Shown piece by piece: positions 30,740-44,600 of a stretch of DNA of 64,000 nt; within the stretch, counting starts at the first letter, position 1, and the number at the start of each line of letters is the position of its first letter. Below the pieces are notes generated by a model, which saw nothing but the letters and a program-made list of their open reading frames with translations, was not told the origin of the DNA and did no database searches. The stretch is from Symsagittifera roscoffensis (lineage: Eukaryota > Xenacoelomorpha > Acoela > Convolutidae): NCBI RefSeq assembly GCF_963678635.1, contig NC_087066.1, positions 62,052,054-62,116,053 of the forward strand. The letters run 5' to 3'. The position numbers and the translations under genes are program-made.

Positions 30740-33450
30740 TAAAATCAGGGAAGTAGTTCGCGAAACCCCAGGAAGCACATTTTTCGATTATCTGAATTCG
30801 GAGACTTGCATGTCATCAAATGTTCTACTGTCATGGAATTGGATTTAATCCCGTGAACACCCAGCAGGCGTCCAATGCTTTTAATTAAGACCTTGTATCT
30901 ACCAAGGAAAGAACCAAAATTCAAGTTGTACAGCTCATCGCGGAGAACGTGACCGTTGTTGTACCCCTGTTTAAGAACTACATGCAATTTTTTTGGTTAT
31001 TTTTCTGTGATGGGTAATATTGCCTTACCCGCAAGCAAGGAGCACGGATCGGGGTGAGTCTCGAACATCCGACATCTTCTGAACCACTTCACTCCCTATG
31101 AAGATACTTCATCAAACCCTTCAGAAAGTCCACACTTGAACGAATTGCATTCTAATTCATGTACAAAATATTCGTCAAGTTGACATGTGTGGTCAATTAA
31201 GGTCGCGATTGCATTACCACGTCATCGGAGTAACAATTTATGAGGCCATCTAATGTTTTGATGACATTAGTCTTGGCGTTAAACATCAAACATTGGAAAG
31301 TTGGTATGGCGTTAAGCAGACGTAAGACCTATTGTTTCTATCGGTCTAATGGAACAATCCATATTATATTCTGTTTTTTCGTGGTCTTGCCGACAAATGG
31401 GACCGCAAGATGACGCTAGTGAAAAAATCTTCACAACGTCTTGTTTGGAGTAGTTAATCTCGAGTACTTGAGATATAGGATTGTTCAGATGATAAAAAAT
31501 GACGAAAAACTTCAATCCATATCCTTCTTTTTAGACATCACTATTCTGCTCATCTTCGGTCACTTCTGGGTGGCTCTAACATATCGTATTCAAAGAGGTT
31601 TCAGTTTTTTTTCTACGTACCTCTGACATATGGGGGTCATTTTATGCGGACCCTCTCTAGGGGTCCTGCTCCTCCTTTAGCTTGACTTTGTGAGAAACAA
31701 AATTATGAGATCATTTGGCTGGATTTTTCTGTGAGACATCTCTGATTGTCCAATTTTCATCATCTGAATTTTTGTTGTTAAAGTTCCCAGTCCTCTGTGA
31801 AAATGGTTTGTCTGAGATCGTTTTCTCTAGTGAGGACATTTTTTAAACTAAATTTGTACAACTTGAGAGACCGTGTGGGATTTCAAAGACCGAAAATTTA
31901 TTTGAAGGAATTTTTTGTTTCTTAGGCTGAATACACAAAATGTAGCTACCATGAGGGTGACGGTATTTTTCACTGTGGTGTTTCGAATATGGTCCTAGTT
32001 TCTAAGCACTGGAAAAGCCAATTTTCTTTCACCTCTGCACAATCAGGGGTCACGTACTCGCTTTTATATTATGGAGAAACTCCTGTCTAAAATAACCAAA
32101 CTGCATGTAACTATTGGGGTTTGTGGTAACACAAACTTGCCTTTCGTTTTGTAGCTCATTACGTTTCTTCGCTGCTTACTAAAAACTAATATTATTGTGG
32201 CTGTCCACAACCTAGCCAGGGCGCCCTTTTATAAAATCTCATGAAATTTCTTCAAGATATTTTAACTGAACGGTTTTATCCAAGATCTCAACTCGAGGAA
32301 GCTCATCCACAGATTTTTTTTCACCAGGTTATTGACCTTATCGGTTACCTTACACGGACCTAGAGAAGTCTTTGCTGGCAGCGAAGAAGCACTCCTGAAT
32401 AGTGCAAGTCTCGTCGGTTAAAACCCATGAAAGGCCAGTTTTTGCTGGCATGACACTCAAAACAGCGCACCTTCGCTCATCAGAATCTTGAGAAGTGTAC
32501 GCTGCCGATTGTGATCCTTTATGTGGAATTCCACTACGGTCTCCGAATTCATCTGCATTGCGTCGTTCTGTAGATCGCGCGAAACTCGTTGGCTTTCCTA
32601 TTGAGTTCTTGTGCCACCGCACATATCCGGGTCCAATATCAACACAGTCCTGAGAATTTTGTTGTTAAGCACTTCAAAGTTCTCCAATGAAGTGAATCGT
32701 TTTCTATTCTTCGAGGTTTTCCGAATGTTTCTTTTTATAATTTTAAGTTGCTCATTCGAGCGGATAATTTTGTTTTTACCGGATACTGAAGTCTAAAGTA
32801 TCTTGTCACTCTATGACCTCCCTCGCTAATGATAGATAGGCTTCGACTAACAATCTTACTTCATATGCCCTAGGTGAACTGGGTCACTCTCATCCTGAAG
32901 TTTTTTTTCGTGAATCCTCTCTCGGTATCTTGTTTGCAATCTTCGTCCGTTTTTCCAATCATATCGTGGAAGCTTGCTTTTCAATTTCTCCCATGCCTTC
33001 ATTCCTGGTTCTTTGAAGGACAGTTTCTGATTGACTTTCTTCATTGCTTGAGCTGCCGTTTAATCCTAGTCCATCTGAGACAAGGCTGACACCCCCGGCT
33101 CAGCGTGTGGTAAGGAAGAATCTCCTTCCAGCTTCCCCGATACTTTTGTGGGCATTTGATCCTTGTCTAGTCGCTCCGTTCTCTCAGCACACATCCTACT
33201 TCTAACCTGCACTGCTTATCCTGAGGCCAACTTGTTTTTAGTATTGCTCCAAGTTTCTTCCAATTGCTAGAAAAGGGCACAATCAATCAAGAAAAATCCA
33301 TTCTGCTTGCAAACATAGGATCTTGCCACGTCATTCTGGATGAGAACCTGATGATAATCAGTTCCCTTTCCTCCTCAATGGGACGATAGCAAAGACTCTT
33401 GATGTCTTGACGGTAGGCCCGAAACTCCGTCATGCGAAGTTCTGCTGCCA
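30740..33450 (-). pseudogene. Unidentified decayed coding stretch
   Basis: The minus strand has a succession of coding-like fragments broken by many stops. Examples are HVVLKQGYNNGHVLRDELY (about 30,980-30,920), FFVIFYHLNNPISQVLEINY (about 31,500), SETVVEFHIKDHNRQ (about 32,540), a 90-residue frame at 32,350-32,622, and a basic frame LPRYDWKNGRRLQTRYRERI at 32,856-33,044. No domain was recognised. The consistent strand suggests one old gene or mobile-element polyprotein into whose end the copia element inserted. It could also be coincidence in AT-balanced DNA. Confidence 0.3.
30877..31070. repeat. Dispersed ~180-bp repeat, copy 1
   Basis: Similar in the same orientation to 49,578-49,764 (shared GTTTAAGAACTACATGC, GGTTATTTTTCTG, GAGCACGGATC). 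Here it sits inside the unidentified decayed coding stretch. Confidence 0.7.
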
Positions 33451-33769
33451 CGGTTTACATTTGCGGTTCTCTTTTCTTTGATAAATCTTGGTACGTACAG
33501 TTTGACCCGCGATACCAGGGATCCGGTTGTTGTCTGATTATGAACCGTAAGGTTTTGGTTTCCTTAAGTCTGAGATCATCAGTTGAGGGCTGTTTTTTTC
33601 TACAGTATAAATACACTCGCTATCATCATGCGCAGCTCATCATTTCGTAGTTCATCAACAACTTTAGGAGGCGGGGCAACAGTTCAGCCTTCTCAAGGAA
33701 TCTTTTATGACTCTTTAAGCTGACCGGCAACTTCTCAATTGTCCTAATACTATTTTCAGCCCGAGTCGA

Positions 33770-34115
33770 TATTTGAGCGGTTTGAGCGGTTTTTTGACAA
33801 TTACGCTCAAAATCTTGCTTCAAAATGAGCGGTTTGAGCGATTTTTGAACGTTTTATCTAAATAAACCGCTCAAAACCCGCGCAAGATTTGAACGGTTTT
33901 GAGCGGTTTATCTACAAAAACCGCTCAAAAATCACCGCAAGAAATGGGCGGTTTTTTAGCGCTTTTTAAGCAAGATTTGAGCGGTTTGAGCGGTTTTTCC
34001 AACAAAAAATCTGCCCAAACCGCCCAAACCCCCCAAGCCGCTCAAATCCTGCTGGAAAACCGCTCAAACCGCTCATATCTTGAGCGGTTTTTGAGCGGGA
34101 TCTCGACCCGGGTAG
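33770..34115. repeat. GAGCGGTTT-rich array on both strands
   Basis: Dozens of GAGCGGTTT or AACCGCTC units at irregular spacing, including TTTGAGCGGTTTGAGCGG direct pairs and opposed pairs that could form hairpins (AAACCGCTCAAA against TTTGAGCGGTTT). No coding role is apparent. Confidence 0.8.
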
Positions 34116-34397
34116 CAATCATCGAGTTTTGAGCCTAACTTTGATTTCTTTATCTTCAAGAACTGACAAATCCTCCAAACCTTGATTTTCTCGACATTCA
34201 AGCCATACCTCAAATTGAATCAGATTGTCTTCTTCATACTAATTCATTTTAAAGGCTAGCGGACTACTTTGTAAGTATTATAATGTGAACAAGGAAACGC
34301 TGCTGAAAGTGGTTAAAAACTGAAGCCAAATGACAAACTGTACGAGTTCTTTTTTTCGGCGTTTATGCTGTACAAACGCTTTCAGGCGGATATAATT
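34116..34397. other. Spacer, nothing recognised
   Basis: Unique AT-rich sequence between the GAGCGGTTT array and the inverted-repeat elements; no feature seen. Confidence 0.4.
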
Positions 34398-34970
34398 AGT
34401 AGCAAAAAGTTCGGACAGACAGAATTAAATAAAATGAGCAATCAGTGCTTTTCGATGCTTTTTTTACATGCAAAATCTGAAGCCGAACTACCTAGAATTT
34501 TTGTCAGACCAAGTTCAAATTGCGAGATTGTCGATTATCCGATGATTATGCAAGCCTAATTTTTAAATACTGCTATGAGCATCCAGGTTTTACTATAAAA
34601 CATTTCGACGCTTCGGATGCAATTGCCCGCCGTGGTTATAGGTTTTGAGCGAAACTCGGATTTACTTAACAATCCCTCTATTGTATCTACTAAAGAATCT
34701 TCACCCCTGTAATTAAAAACAGTAATTTCGCACAAGAGCATTGTATGTAAGTTCGGATTTTGCTGCATTCTGATTGGTCGACAGTTTGCTGCAAGTAACC
34801 TCAGTAACGATCTCCTCCCCTTTCTTGAAAGGGGGATTGTTAAGTAGATCCGTAACTCTGCTTTATGAACTTTCTACCTTATGTTTATTTAAGTTTTAGT
34901 TTCCGTTGATGTCTAGACAGTTGCTCTTTTTAATTAATTCTGTCTCTCCGAACTTTTTGCAACTCTCTAT
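34398..34970 (+). mobile_element. Non-autonomous inverted-repeat element (MITE-like), copy 1
   Basis: Begins GCAAAAAGTTCGGACAGACA (34,404) and ends with its reverse complement, TCTGTCTCTCCGAACTTTTT (about 34,950). These are terminal inverted repeats of about 25 bp around roughly 520 bp without a transposase frame. The end sequence resembles Tc1/mariner-type terminal repeats; that assignment is tentative. Confidence 0.65.
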
Positions 34971-34980
34971 ATATGTAGAG

Positions 34981-35603
34981 AGTTGCAAAAAGTTCGGACA
35001 GACAGAATTAATTAAAAAGAGCTACTGTCTAGACATCAACGGAAATAAAACGTAACATCGAAAGTTCATAAAGCAGAGTTTCGGGATCTACTTAACAATC
35101 CCCATTTTCAAAAAAGGGGAGATTGTTAATCAGATAACTTGCAGCGAATTTTCGACCAATCAGAATTCAGCAAAACTCAATTTTACATACAATGCTCTGG
35201 TGCGAATTCACTGTTTTTATTTACAGGGGTGGATATTATTTAGTAAATACAAAAGTAAATACAATTATACTAAATAATTGTATTTTACTAAATACAATTA
35301 TTTTATTAATACAATATTTAGTTAAAACAATAAATAGATCAATGTTTCGATCAAAACATATATCCACGGCGGGCAATTGCATCCGAAGTGTCGAACTGTT
35401 TTATAGTAAAATCTGGATGTTCATCGCAGTATTTAAAAATTAGTCTAGCATAATCATCAAATAATCAACGATCTCGCATTTTGAATTTCGTCTGACAAAA
35501 AGTTCAAGGTTGCTCGGCTTCAGATTTTGCATGCAAAAAGAGCGTCGAAAAGCACTGATTGCTCAATTTAGTTAATTCTGTCTGTCCAAAATTTTCGCTA
35601 CTA
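34981..35603 (-). mobile_element. Non-autonomous inverted-repeat element (MITE-like), copy 2, head-to-head
   Basis: A near-complete reverse-complement copy of 34,398-34,970 with the same terminal repeats (GCAAAAAGTTCGGACAGACA at 34,987; TTCTGTCTGTCCAAAATTTT near 35,577). The two copies meet at a palindromic CTCTATATATGTAGAG. An AT-rich expansion of TAAATAC-type repeats lies at 35,235-35,335. Confidence 0.65.
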
Positions 35604-35639
35604 ATTAAATTAAATGAAACTCAGAAAAAGATGAGCTCG

Positions 35640-38600
35640 ATCCAACTTCAAGGCTAGACAGTAACTGCCTATTTTTTGTCCAAAATTTCATTTCTTTCTG
35701 AAATTGGGACTCAAAAGTTCATTCTGAAATGAATCACTTAAAAACAGCAATCACTATGCGAAGGATGAAGATTTTGCGAAGCGATTCAGGCTCTGAAATA
35801 ACTTGAAATAATTCAGTTTCATAACTTTAAAATGCTGCTTAGAAAAACTTAAACTTTTCGCGAACGGATTGAGTCTATGGAAAAAATAGAATAATTATTT
35901 CATAATTTGTCTAGATTGCTTCTAAAAACTTAAGCTTTTTGCGAACCGATTCAGACTATGAAAAAGCTTGTAATAATTGAAATTTTCGTATAGTCTTAAA
36001 AGCCTGTTGCAAAAAAAATACCAATTTAGTCCACGAAATAACTTGCAATTTTTCAAATTTTCATAGCGTGATTAGCGTGCTTCGAAAAATTAAAAATTAA
36101 AAATTTATATTAAACTGATCTGTTTTTTTTGCAATAACTTGCAATATTTCAAATTTTCATAGCCTGATTAGCGTGCTTCGAAATTAAAAATTTATATTAA
36201 ACTGATCTGTTTTTTTTGCAATAGCTTGAAATATTTTAAGTTGCATACCTCTAATAGCCTGCTTTAAAAAACTTCAATTTTTCGCGAACCGATTCGGTCT
36301 ACGAAATAATCTGGAAAACTTCAAAGTTTCATAGCTTCAATACCTTGCTTAGAAAACTTGAAGCTTTTAGCCAACTGATTCATCCTCTGAAATAACTTGT
36401 AATAATTCAAAATTTGATAGCTTTAAAAGTTTGATTAGAAAATTTACACTTTTCGCCAACCGATTCAATCTATGAAAATACTTGAAGTTCTTCGAAGCTT
36501 CATAATTTGACAAGAGCGCTTCAAAAAACTTAAGTTTTTTGCTAACTGATTCAGACTATGAAAAAGCTTGTAATAATTGAAACTTTTGTAGTCTTAAAAG
36601 ACTGCTGCAAAAAAAAATACCGATTTAGTCCAGGAAATAATTTGCAATATTTCAAATTTTCATAGCGTGATTAGCGTGCTTCGAAAAATTCAAAAATTTA
36701 TATTAAACTGATCTGTTTTTTTTTTGCAATAACTTGCAATATTTCAAAATTTCATTGCCTGATTAGCGTGCTTCGAAATTAAAAATTTATATTAAACTGG
36801 TCTGTTTTTTTTGCAATAACATGAAATATTTCAAGTTGCATACCTCTAATAGCCTGCTTTGAAAAACTTCAATTTTTTACGAACAGATTCGGTCTACGAA
36901 ATAATCTGGAAAACTTCAAAGTTTCATAGCTTCAATGCCTTGCTTAGAAAACTTGAAGCTTTTAGCCAACTGATTCAGTCTCTGAAATAACTTGTAATAA
37001 TTCAAAATTTGATAGCTTTAAAAGTTTGATTAGAAAATTTACACTTTTCGCCAACCGACTCAATCTATGAAAATACTTGAAGTATTTCGGAGCTTCATAA
37101 TTTGACAAGAGCGCTTCAAAAAACTCAAGTTTTTTGCTAACCGATTCAGACTATGAAAAAGCTTGTAATAATTGAAACTTTTGTAGTCTTAAAAGACTGC
37201 TGCAAAAAAAAAATACCGATTTAGTCCAGGAAATAATTTGCAATATTTGAAATTTTCATAGCGTGATTAGCGTGCTTCGAAAAATTTAAAAATTTATATT
37301 AAACTGATCTGTTTTTTTTTGCAATAACTTGATATATTTTAAGTTGCATACCTCTAATAGCCTGCTTTGAAAAACTTCAATTTTTCGCGAATCGATTCGG
37401 TCTACGAAATAATCTGAAAAACTTCAAAGTTTCATAGCTTCAATACCTTGCTTAGAAAACTTGAAGCTTTTAGCCAACTGATTCAGTCTCTGAAATAACT
37501 TGTAATAATTCAAAATTTGATAGCTTTAAAAGTTTGATTAGAAAATTTACACTTTTCGCCAACCGATTCAATCTATGAAAATACTTGAAGTTCTTCGAAG
37601 CTTCATAATTTGACAAGAGCGCTTCAAAAAACTTAAGTTTTTTGCTAACTGATTCAGACTATGAAAAAGCTTGTAATAATTGAAACTTTTGTAGTCTTAA
37701 AAGACTGCTGCAAAAAAAAATACCGATTTAGTCCAGGAAATAATTTGCAATATTTCAAATTTTCATAGCGTGATTAGCGTGCTTCGAAAAATTTAAAAAT
37801 TTATATTAAACTGATCTGTTTTTTTTTGCAATAACTTGCAATATTTCAAATTTTCATTGCCTGATTAGCGTGCTTCGAAATTAAAAATTTATATTAAACT
37901 GGTCTGTTTTTTTGCAATAACTTGAAATATTTTAAGTTGCATACCTCTAATAGCCTGCTTTGAAAAACTTCAATTTTTCACGAACAGATTCGGTCTACGA
38001 AATAATCTGGAAAACTTCAAAGTTTCATAGCTTCAATGCCTTGCTTAGAAAACTTGAAGCTTTTAGCCAACTGATTCAGTCTCTGAAATAACTTGTAATA
38101 ATTCAAAATTTGATAGCTTTAAAAGTTTGATTAGAAAATTTACACTTTTCGCCAACCGACTCAATCTATGAAAATACTTGAAGTATTTCGGAGCTTCATA
38201 ATTTGACAAGAGCGCTTCAAAAAACTCAAGTTTTTTGCTAACCGATTCAGACTATGAAAAAGCTTGTAATAATTGAAACTTTTGTAGTCTTAAAAGACTG
38301 CTGCAAAAAAAAATACCGATTTAGTCCAGGAAATAATTTGCAATATTTCAAATTTTCATAGCGTGATTAGCGTGCTTCGAAAAATTTAAAAATTTATATT
38401 AAACTGATCTGTTTTTTTTTGCAATAACTTGATATATTTTAAGTTGCATACCTCTAATAGCCTGCTTTGAAAAACTTCAATTTTTCGCGAATCGATTCGG
38501 TCTACGAAATAATCTGAAAAACTTCAAAGTTTCATAGCTTCAATACCTTGCTTAGAAAACTTGAAGCTTTTAGCCAACTGATTCAGTCTCTGAAAAAACT

Positions 38601-41600
38601 TGTAATTATTCAAAATTTCATAGCTTTAAAAGTTTGCTTAGAAATTTTACACTTTTCGCCAACTGATTCAATCTATGAAAATATTTGAAACACTTCAGAG
38701 TTTCACAAGAGCGCTTCAAAAAATTTAAGCTTTCGTGAACCGGTTAAGTCTATGAAAAAATCAGAAATAATTCAAAGTTTCAGATGTTTAAAAGCTTGCT
38801 TAGAACAAATGAAGTTTTTTTATGCAAATTGATTACGTTACTTAAAAAACTTGAAGTATTTGCAAAATTTTGGCCTAAAAATCTGGCTTAGAAAAATTAA
38901 ATTTTTGGCGAACTGATTCATTTTATGAAGTTTCATAGCCTTAAGCCTTGCTTATAAAAACTTGAATTATCTGCGAATTGATCCGGTCTATGAATTGAAT
39001 GGAAATGTTTAACCGTTTCATAGCTTTAAAAGCTTACTTAGAAAAATTTCAAACTTTTCCTGAAACAATTTAGTCCACGAAATAACTTACAATATTTCAA
39101 AGTTTCATAGCGTGATATGCTTGCTTCGAAAACTTAAAAGCTTTTCTCTGAATCATTCGATTTATGAACTGATTTGAAAACTTCAAATTTGCAGAGCGCT
39201 AATAGCTTGCTTAGAAAAACTTCAATTTTTCGCGAATCGATTCGGTCTACGAAATAATCTGGAAAACTTCAAAGTTTCATAGCTTCAATACCTTGCTTAG
39301 AAAACTTGAAGCTTTTAGCCAACTGATTCAGTCTCTGAAAAAACTTGTAATTATTCAAAATTTGATAGCTTTAAAAGATTGCTTAGAAAATATACACTTT
39401 TCGCCAACCGATTCAATCTATGAAAATACTTGAAGTATTTCAGAGCACCATAATTTGACATCCGAAATACTTTTTGCGAACCGGTTAAGTCTATGAAAAA
39501 ATCAGAAATAATTCAAAGTTTCAGATGTTTAAAAGCTTGCTTAGAACAAATGAAGTTTTTTTATGCAAATTGATTACGTTACTTAAAAAACTTGAAGTAT
39601 TTGCAAAATTTTGGCCTAAAAATCTGGCTTAGAAAAATTAAATTTTTGGCGAATTGATTCAATTTATGAAGTTTCATAGCCCTAAGCCTTGCTTTAAAAA
39701 AACTTGAATTATCTGCAAATTGATCCTGTCTATGAATTAAATGGAAATTTTTAACCGTTCCATAGCTTTAAAAGCTTGCTTAGAAAAACTTCAAACTTTT
39801 CCTCAAGCAATTTAGTCCACGAAATAATTTACAATATCTCAAAGTTTCATAGCGTGATAAGCTTGCTTCGAAAACTTAAAAGCTTTTCTCGGAATCATTC
39901 GATTTATGAACTGATTTGAAAACTTCAAATTTGCAGAGCGCTAATAGCTTGCTTAGAAAAACTTCAATTTTTCGCGAACGGATTCGGTTTACAAAATAAC
40001 CTGAAAATGGTCAAAGTTTCATAGCTGGAATATTTTGCATAGAAAACCCTAAGCTTTTTGCGACCCGATTCAGTCTATGAAACGAATTGAAATGTTTCAA
40101 AAGTTCATAGCTTTAAAAGCTTGTTTAAAAAACCCACAGCTTTTTGCGGTCCGATTCCGATTTAGCCTATGAAATAAACTGAATTAAATCAAAAGTTCAT
40201 GGTTTTAAATGCCTTAGAAAAACTTTATGCTTTTCGCGAACCGATTTAGTCCACAAAATAACTTGCAGTTTTTCAAAGTTTCATAGCTTGATTGGCTTGC
40301 TTCGAAAAAAATTCATCGAGATGAACCGGTTTTTGAACAAGCTCGAAATATTGCAAAATTGCATAGCTATTAAAGCTTGCTTAGAAACACTTTAATTTTT
40401 TTGCGAGTCGATTTAGTTCATGAAATAACTTGCAATACTTTGAAGTTTCATAGCTTGAATAGCTTGCTTCGAAAACTTAAAGTTTTTTGCGAAATGATTC
40501 AATGGATGATATTACGCGAAGTGTTTCAATGTAGCGTGAGACTTTGCATACAAAAAACTAAACTTTTTGCGAACCGATTCGATCTACGAAATAACTTGAA
40601 TGAATTCAAATTTTATCAACTTTCTTGGAAATTTTTTAGTTTTTCTCGTACTGATTTGGTTTATGAAATAACTGGAAACAATTCAAAGTGTCATAGCTCA
40701 AAAGTTTGTTTCAACAAAATTTTCGTGAACCACGTCAGTCTATTCAATATTCAGTCTCTGAAAAAACTTGTAATAATTCAAAATTTCATAGCTTTAAAAG
40801 TTTGCTTAGAAATTTTACACTTTTCGCCAACTGATTCAATCTATGAAAATATTTGAAACACTTCAGAGTTTCACAAGAGCGCTTCAAAAAATTTAAGCTT
40901 TCGTGAACCGGTTCAGTCTAGGAAAAAATCAGAAAGAATTCAAAATTTCAGATATTTAAAAGCTTTCTAAGAACAAATGAAGTTTTTTGCAAATTGATTC
41001 GATTACTTGAATAACTTGAAGTATTGCAAAATTTTTGGCCAAAAAATCTGGCTTAGAAAATTTAAATTTTTGGCGAACTGATTCAATTTATGAAGTTTCA
41101 TAGCCTTAAGCCTTGCTTTAAAAAACTTGAATTATCTGCAAATTGATCCGGTCTATGAATTAAATGGAAATTTTTAACCGTTTCATAGCTTTAAAAGCTT
41201 GCTTAGAAAAACTTCAAAATTTTCCTCAAGCAAATTAGTCCACAAAATAATTTACAATATCTCAAAGTTTCATAGCGTGATAAGCTTGCTTCGAAAACTT
41301 AAAAGCTTTTCTCGGAATCATTCGATTTATGAACTGATTTGAAAACTTCAAATTTGCAGAGCGCTAATAGCTTGCTTAGAAAAACTTCAATTTTTTGCGA
41401 ACGGATTCGGTTTACAAAATAACCTGAAAATGGTCAAAGTTTCATAGCTGGAATATTTTGCATAGAAAACCTAAGCTTTTTGCGACCCGATTCAGTCTAT
41501 GAAACGAATTGAAATGTTTCAAAAGTTCATAGCTTTAAAAGCTTGTTTAAAAAACCCACAGCTTTTTGCGGTCCGATTCCGATTTAGCCTATGAAATAAC

Positions 41601-44600
41601 TTGTAATAATTCAAAATTTCATAGCTCTAAAATCTTGCTGAGAAAAACTTACAGTTTTCGCGGACCGATTCAGTCTATGAAATAAACTGAATTAAATCAA
41701 AAGTTCATGGTTTTAAATGCTTTAGAAAAAGTTTATGCTTTTCGCGAACCGATTTAGTCCACAAAATAACTTGCAGTTTTTCAAAGTTTCATAGCTTGAT
41801 TGGCTTGCTTCGAAAAAAATTCATCGAGATGAACCGGTTTTTGAACAAGCTCGAAATATTTCAAAATTGCATAGCTATTAAAGCTTGCTTAGAAACACTT
41901 TAATTTTTTTGCGAGTCGATTTAGTTCACGAAATAACTTGCAATACTTTGAAGTTTCATAGCTTGAATAGCTTGCTTCGAAATTTTAAAGTTTTTTGCGA
42001 AATGATTCAATGTATGATATAGCTCCAATACCTTGCTTAGAAAACTTGAAACTTTTAGCCAACTGATTCAGTCTCTGAAAAAACTTGTAATTATTCAAAA
42101 TTTGATAGCTTTAAAAGGTTGCTTAGAAAATTTACAATTTTCGCCATCCGATTCAATCTATGAAAATACTTGAAGTATTTCAGAGCTTCATAATTTGACA
42201 AGAGCGCTTCAAAAAACTTAAGTTTTTTGCGAACCGGTTAAGTCTATGAAAAAATCAGAAATAATTCGAAGTTTCAGATGATTAAAAGCTTGCTAAGAAT
42301 GAAGGAAGTTTTTTGCAAATTGATTCGGTTACTTAAATAACTTGAAGTATTTTAAAATTTTTGGTCTAAAAATCTGGCATATTAAATTTAAATTTTTGGC
42401 AAACTGATTCAATTTATGAAGTTTCATAGCCTTAAGCCTTGCTTTACAAAAAAATTTAAATTATCTGCAAATTTATCCGGTCTATGAATTAAATGGTAAT
42501 TTTTAACCGTTCCATAGCTTTAAAAACTTGCTTAGAAAAACTTCAAACTTTTCCTGAAACAATTTAGTCCACGAAATAACTTACAATATCTCAAAGTTTC
42601 ATAGCGTGATATGCTTGCTTCGAAAAACTTAAAGCTTTTCTCGGAATCATTCGTTTTATGAACTGTTTTGAAAACTTCAAAGTTGCAGAACTCTAATCAA
42701 TTTTTCGCGAACGGATTCGGTTTACAAAATAACCTGAAAATGGTCAAAGTTTCATAGCTGGAATATTTTGCATAGAAAACCCTAAGCTTTTTGCGACCCG
42801 ATTCAGTCTATGAAACGAATTGAAATGTTTCAAAAGTTCATAGCTTTAAAAGCTTGTTTAAAAAACCCACAGCTTTTTGCAGTCCGATTCCGATTTAGCC
42901 TATGAAATAAACTGAATTAAATCAAAAGTTCATGGTTTTAAATGCTTTAGAAAAAGTTTATGCTTTTCGCGAACCGATTTAGTCCACAAAATAACTTGCA
43001 GTTTTTCAAAGTTTCATAGCTTGATTGGCTTGCTTCGAAAAAAATTCATCGAGATGAACCGGTTTTTGAACAAGCTCAAAATATTGCAAAATTGCATAGC
43101 TATTAAAGCTTGCTTAGAAACACTTTAATTTTTTTGCGAGTCGATTTAGTTCACGAAATAACTTGCAATACTTTGAAGTTTCATAGCTTGAATAGCTTGC
43201 TTCGAAAACTTAAAGTTTTTTGCGAAATGATTCAATGTATGATATTACGCGAAGTGTTTCAATGTAGCGTGAGACTTTGCATACAAAAAATTAAACTTTT
43301 TCGAACCGATTCGATCTACGAAATAACTTGAATGAATTCAAATTTTATCAACTTTCTTGGAAATTTTTTAGTTTTTCTCGTACTGATTTGGTTTATGAAA
43401 TAACTGGAAACAATTCAAAGTGTCATAGCTCAAAAGTTTGTTTCAACAAAATTTTCGTGAACCAAGTCAGTCTATTCAATATTCAGTCTCTGAAAAAACT
43501 TGTAATAATTCAAAATTTCATAGCTTTAAAAGTTTGCTTAGAAATTTTACACTTTTCGCCAACTGATTCAATCTATGAAAATATTTGAAACACTTCAGAG
43601 TTTCATAATTTGACAAGAGCGCTTCGAAAAATTTAAGCTTTTCGTGAACCGGTTCAGTCTAGGAAAAAATCAGAAAGAATTCAAAATTTCAGATATTTAA
43701 AAGCTTTCTAAGAACAAATGAAGTTTTTTGCAAATTGATTCGATTACTTGAATAACTTGAAGTATTTCAAAATTTTTGGCCAAAAAATCTGTTTTAGAAA
43801 ATTTAAATTTTTGGCGAATTGATTCAATTTATGAAGTTTCATAGCCTTAAGCCTTGCTTTAAAAAAACTTGAATTATCTGCAAATTGATCCTGTCTATGA
43901 ATTAAATGTAAATTTTTAACCGTTCCATAGCTTTAAAAGCTTGCTTAGAAAAACTTCAAACTTTTCCTCAAGCAATTTAGTCCACAAAATAATTTACAAT
44001 ATCTCAAAGTTTCATAGCGTGATAAGCTTGCTTCGAAAACTTAAAAGCTTTTCTCGGAATCATTCGATTTATGAACTGATTTGAAAACTTCAAATTTGCA
44101 GAGCGCTAATAGCTTGCTTAGAAAAACTTCAATTTTTCGCGAACGGATTCGGTTTACAAAATAACCTGAAAATGGTCAAAGTTTCATAGCTGGAATATTT
44201 TGCATAGAAAACCCTAAGCTTTTTGCGACCCGATTTAGTCTATGAAACGAATTGAAATGTTTCAAAAGTTCATAGCTTTAAAAGCTTGTTTAAAAAACCC
44301 ACAGCTTTTTGCGGTCCGATTCCGATTTAGCCTATGAAATAACTTGTAATAATTCAAAATTTCATAGCTCTAAAATCTTGCTGAGAAAAATTTACAGTTT
44401 TCGCGGACCGATTCAGTCTATGAAATAAACTGAATTAAATCAAAAGTTCATGGTTTTAAATGCTTTAGAAAAAGTTTATGCTTTTCGCGAACCGATTTAG
44501 TCCACAAAATAACTTGCAGTTTTTCAAAGTTTCATAGCTTGATTGGCTTGCTTCGAAAAAAATTCATCGAGATGAACCGGTTTTTGAACAAGCTCGAAAT

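Noticed and set aside
31020-31075. tRNA gene or tRNA-derived SINE head
   Set aside because: A weak B-box-like GAGTCTCGAAC is seen, but no A box at the right spacing and no cloverleaf could be drawn.
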